Shown piece by piece: positions 61,683-64,000 of a DNA stretch of 64,000 nt (its first letter is position 1; each line of letters opens with the position of its first letter). The translations under genes and the position numbers were made by a program. Below the pieces are notes generated by a model. That model ran no database searches. It saw only the letters and a program-made list of their open reading frames with translations, and was not told the origin of the DNA. Origin of the DNA: Solirubrum koreensis (lineage in GTDB: Bacteria; Bacteroidota; Bacteroidia; Cytophagales; Hymenobacteraceae); the NCBI RefSeq assembly GCF_039541855.1, contig NZ_BAABHA010000011.1:32678-96677 (forward strand), read 5' to 3'.

Positions 61683-62308
61683 ATCAGTCTCCTGCCACTC
61701 CCACAAAATCCCTGGCTGGAACGGGCCTGCTGGCGGCGTTGGCTGCCTCGCTCTGTTGCATCACCCCGCTGCTGGCCATTGTCGGCGGATTGGGCGGCGT
61801 AGCAGCGACCTTCTCGTGGCTGGAGCCCCTGCGCCCCTACCTGATAGCCCTGACGGTGGGCGTGCTGGGATTTGCCTGGTACCAACAACTCTGGTCCACC
61901 CCCAAAGCAGCCGATGATTGTGGTTGCCCCGCACCGGTTACACCCTCCCCGATGCAATCACGCGGCTTCCTGGGGAGCGTGACGGTCTTGGCCGGGCTGC
62001 TGCTGTTCTTTCCCTACTACGGGGCCCGATTCTACCCATCGGCTGCCCCCAAGCCGGTAGCAGCCACTAGCGCCGCTCCGGTGTGGCAAACGAGTTCCTA
62101 TCGCATCGGGGGCATGACCTGCGAGGCCTGCGCCCGCCACGTGGAGCACGACGTGCAGCAGCTGCCGGGCGTGCAGAGCGTACGGGTGTCCTACGACCAG
62201 GGCACCGCCCACGTGCGCTTTAATCCAGTGGTGACGCCTGCGGCCCAGGTAGAGAAGGCCATCAACGGCACCGGCTACTCGGTGCTGAACCCCACTTCCC
62301 CGCGTTAA
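61679..62308 (+). CDS. MerTP mercury-uptake fusion (MerT membrane domain plus MerP-like HMA)
   Basis: The 209-residue protein has a MerT-like membrane part: LAASLCCITPLLAIVGGLGG (C26, C27 in the first helix), then a Cys-Gly-Cys (C81, C83 in DDCGCPA) in the cytosolic loop and a third helix (FLGSVTVLAGLLLFFPYYG). A MerP/HMA domain follows with GGMTCEACARHVEHD (C148, C151). Mercury is thus taken up from the periplasmic HMA to the membrane Cys pair. No mercuric reductase (MerA) is present in the window. Confidence 0.92.
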   Translation: MNQSPATPTKSLAGTGLLAALAASLCCITPLLAIVGGLGGVAATFSWLEPLRPYLIALTVGVLGFAWYQQLWSTPKAADDCGCPAPVTPSPMQSRGFLGSVTVLAGLLLFFPYYGARFYPSAAPKPVAATSAAPVWQTSSYRIGGMTCEACARHVEHDVQQLPGVQSVRVSYDQGTAHVRFNPVVTPAAQVEKAINGTGYSVLNPTSPR

Positions 62309-62319
62309 TCGTCTCGGCT

Positions 62320-62568
62320 ATGATACCCTTAATTCCTGTTACGCCCACGCCAGCGGTTACGCTGACCTCCGTAATTACCTGCCCGGTTTGCCAGCACGCG
62401 CAAGCCGAGCAAATGCCCACCGATGCCTGCCAGTGGTTTTACGAATGCACCAGCTGCCACACGGTGCTTAAGCCCCTGGCTGGCGACTGCTGCGTGTTCT
62501 GCTCCTACGGCACGGTGCCCTGCCCGCCCATTCAAAAGCAGGGCAAAGGCGCCTGCGGCTGCTGTTAG
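62320..62568 (+). CDS. GDCCVxC-domain Cys-rich protein of mer loci
   Basis: The 82-residue protein shows ITCPVCQHAQAEQMPTDACQWFYECTSCHTVLKPLAGDCCVFCSYGTVPCPPIQ and a CGCC end. The GDCCVFCSYG block defines the GDCCVxC family found beside MerTP genes, sometimes as a selenoprotein. It likely binds Hg(II) or Cu(I). It begins 11 bp after MerTP and is in the same operon. Confidence 0.88.
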   Translation: MIPLIPVTPTPAVTLTSVITCPVCQHAQAEQMPTDACQWFYECTSCHTVLKPLAGDCCVFCSYGTVPCPPIQKQGKGACGCC

Positions 62569-62583
62569 TTACCTTCCCAACCC

Positions 62584-62796
62584 ATGAAAAAACTTCTGCT
62601 TGCCCTGACCCTGCTGGCCACAATTAGCAGCGGTTCCGCTAACGACGGCTAACCCGGCAAAAAGAACAAAATGGCCGCAAAGGAAGCAGCCATGCAATGC
62701 TCCAAAGGCGAGAATCTTAGCACCAAGTGCTGCGCCAAGAGACCTGCCACAGGCGCCGTTATGACGCCGACCTCTCAGGAAGCAGCCAAAAAGTAA
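62584..62796 (+). pseudogene. Small secreted Cys-containing gene broken by an in-frame stop
   Basis: ATG at 62584 opens a signal peptide (MKKLLLALTLLATISSGSA) that meets TAA at 62650-62652 after 22 codons. The same frame then goes on without other stops to 62796: KMAAKEAAMQCSKGENLSTKCCAKRPATGAV..., a Lys/Cys-rich mature part. The match of leader and mature region implies a recent nonsense mutation. It lies 15 bp after the GDCCVxC gene. A stop readthrough or a sequencing error are alternatives. Confidence 0.65.
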
Positions 62797-62809
62797 GGTG
62801 CTCAGCGGG

Positions 62810-62841
62810 TTGGCTAACCTGCCTTAGCCCCGTACGTTTGC
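62810..62841 (+). promoter_or_regulatory. crcB promoter, near-leaderless
   Basis: TTG at 62810-62812 (-33) and TACGTTTGC at 62833-62841 (exact -7) are 20 bp apart. The crcB ATG is only 3 bp beyond, so the transcript would start at or within a few bases of the ATG. There is no room for a fluoride riboswitch. Confidence 0.6.
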
Positions 62842-62844
62842 CGT

Positions 62845-63216
62845 ATGAACTACCCTTGGTTTCTCGTTGCTGCGGGCGGCGGTGTGGGTGCAGTGGCTCG
62901 TTATCTCCTTCAGCAGTACGTGCAGGGCCGCTGGCCGCTGGCTTGGCCCGTGGGCACTGGGGCCGTGAACGCGCTGGGCTGCCTGCTGGCCGGCTTGTTG
63001 TTAGGCTTGTTCGAGCGGTACGCCCTGGGTGCCCCGTGGCGGCTACTCTTCATCACGGGCGTTTGTGGGGGCTTTACCACGTTCTCGGCGTTTGCTTTGG
63101 AGAATGTAGCCTTGTTGCGGTCAGGCCAAGTGGCATTAGCGGCCTTGTACGCAGGTGGGAGTGTGGCGGTGGGGATGCTGCTGGCTGCGGCCGGCTACTG
63201 GCTGACACGTGGGTAA
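62845..63216 (+). CDS. crcB: CrcB/Fluc fluoride channel
   Basis: The 123-residue membrane protein has four helices and the Fluc signature: AAGGGVGAVARYLLQQ, the GTGAVNALGCLLAGLLLG segment, and GVCGGFTTFSAFALENV with the channel Phe residues. It exports fluoride from the cytosol as a dimer. It follows the broken gene with its own promoter. Confidence 0.93.
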   Translation: MNYPWFLVAAGGGVGAVARYLLQQYVQGRWPLAWPVGTGAVNALGCLLAGLLLGLFERYALGAPWRLLFITGVCGGFTTFSAFALENVALLRSGQVALAALYAGGSVAVGMLLAAAGYWLTRG

Positions 63217-63474
63217 ATGCCCGAACCTTGGTCAACTCTGTTAGTCATCTTTAGTGTGTTCTGGAGCGTAATAACGCCTATTGATGGCTGGGCACAGAAG
63301 TCCAGAGCATTGTTTAGCACCGGGCCCCAAGAACCAGCAATAAAATCAGTTGCCTCCATTTCCCTAAAAGCTTATTCGTATATCAAGCCCAAACAGGCGC
63401 ATACCGCCCACCGAGCCGTGACGGCACCAACTGCGACCCGCGAGGAGTAGGTAGCTGGCCACCAAGAAATGGTT

Positions 63475-63999
63475 TTACGCTGCTGAAGCTCTGCTATTAC
63501 CACCGTACCAGCGGCGACGGAACCAGAAGGCCACGTTCACGAGCGCAATCAGCGCAGGTACCTCAATCAGTGGCCCGATAACACCCGCAAAGGCTTGCCC
63601 GGAGTCAAGGCCAAACACGCCGATGGCCACGGCAATGGCCAACTCGAAGTTGTTGCCGGTAGCGGTAAAGGCAATGCTGGCGTTTTCGGCATAGTCGGCG
63701 CCCAGCCACTTGCCCGCCGCGAAGCTGAGCACGAACATGATGCCGAAGTACAAAGCCAGCGGCAGGGCAATGCGCAGCACGTCCAACGGGATACGCACGA
63801 TGGTTTCGCCCTTGAGGCTAAACATGACCACGATGGTGAGCAGCAGGGCAATCAGGGTGATGGGGCTGATGGCCGGGAGGTACACCCGCTCGTACCACTC
63901 GTTGCCCTTGAGCCGGCGCAGAATGGTGGGTGTTGTTAAACAAATAGGGGAAAACCTCCGAGTCGTCCGGTTAGGCTGACGCGTTCCGGCTTGGCTGGC
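63475..63999 (-). CDS. acr3: Acr3-type arsenite efflux pump, C-terminal part (truncated at window edge)
   Basis: The protein reads toward the window end in the minus direction. The last ~150 residues fit Acr3: LKGNEWYERVYLPAISPITLIALLLTIVVMFSLKGE...FTATGNNFELAIAVAIGVFGLDSGQAFAGVIGPLIEVPALIALVNVAFW. The frame stays open to the window edge, but upstream of about 63924 the residues become Arg/Thr/Pro-rich (NRTTRRFSPICLTTPT) with no helix where the pump has one. So the pump may be cut by an insertion or frameshift near 63930. A GTG at 63885 is not the real start. The 63217-63474 stretch after crcB holds no gene I can support. Confidence 0.8.
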   Translation of the reverse strand, partial: ASQAGTRQPNRTTRRFSPICLTTPTILRRLKGNEWYERVYLPAISPITLIALLLTIVVMFSLKGETIVRIPLDVLRIALPLALYFGIMFVLSFAAGKWLGADYAENASIAFTATGNNFELAIAVAIGVFGLDSGQAFAGVIGPLIEVPALIALVNVAFWFRRRWYGGNSRASAA

Positions 64000-64000
64000 G

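Noticed and set aside
62797..62844. Possible fluoride riboswitch before crcB
   Set aside because: Only 48 bp are available and they are taken up by the promoter; no riboswitch core is seen.
63217..63450. 77-codon frame directly after crcB
   Set aside because: It starts at the base after the crcB stop by chance, has mixed composition and no motif.

Overview
The window reads as accessory DNA of a GC-rich Bacteroidota, most probably a Hymenobacter-like member of the Cytophagales. The grounds are the Bacteroidetes-type conjugation genes (TraE/F/G/J/K/M/N), promoter boxes of the TAnnTTTG type with almost no Shine-Dalgarno sequences, and families such as DUF6122, DUF2231 and GDCCVxC proteins. No rRNA, tRNA or housekeeping gene is seen. 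I read it as a plasmid or large integrative element, but no replication initiator lies in the window, so the two cannot be told apart.

Layout. (1) 1-8.6 kb: a defence-like left part with the 3' portion of a prokaryotic Argonaute (MID-PIWI), an SF2 helicase carrying a C-terminal PD-(D/E)XK-like motif, an orphan gene, a tyrosine recombinase with a recombination-site-like inverted repeat upstream, and a SEC-C-type protein. (2) 8.7-32 kb: a large copper island. On the minus strand it holds a multicopper oxidase with a CopB-like tail, a Met-rich DUF2231 protein, an HMA chaperone, a Csp-type copper store, a CusABC-like efflux system and several metal-binding secreted proteins; on the plus strand it holds a CopA P-type ATPase, a cupredoxin and DUF305 proteins. 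Two paralogous AraC regulators with an N-terminal HMA-like domain are encoded in it. A repeated operator (AAATTATGCAAG, usually followed 21 bp later by a TTATGTAAG-like half-site) lies in front of several of these genes and suggests one regulon. (3) 32-42 kb: a minus-strand type IV secretion operon. (4) 42-55.4 kb: plus-strand primase-like, ArdC antirestriction and mobilisation genes (BfmA-like, relaxase, coupling protein), interrupted by a minus-strand low-GC orphan cargo gene and a parA partition cassette with a repeat-rich control region. (5) 55.4-58.7 kb: a sulfane-sulfur type operon (ArsR-rhodanese, rhodanese-metallo-beta-lactamase, MFS) behind a perfect 38-bp palindrome. (6) 58.9-61.2 kb: a Fic toxin with a VbhA-like antitoxin. 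(7) 61.3-64 kb: ArsR-MerTP-GDCCVxC mercury genes, a small Cys-rich gene broken by a stop codon, crcB, and an acr3 arsenite pump whose similarity to the family stops near the window edge.

Together the window describes a mobile element whose transfer, partition, anti-restriction and toxin modules carry metal and metalloid resistance (Cu/Ag, Hg, As), fluoride export, sulfur detoxification and anti-invader systems. All functions are inferred from sequence motifs and family recall; no database search was possible.
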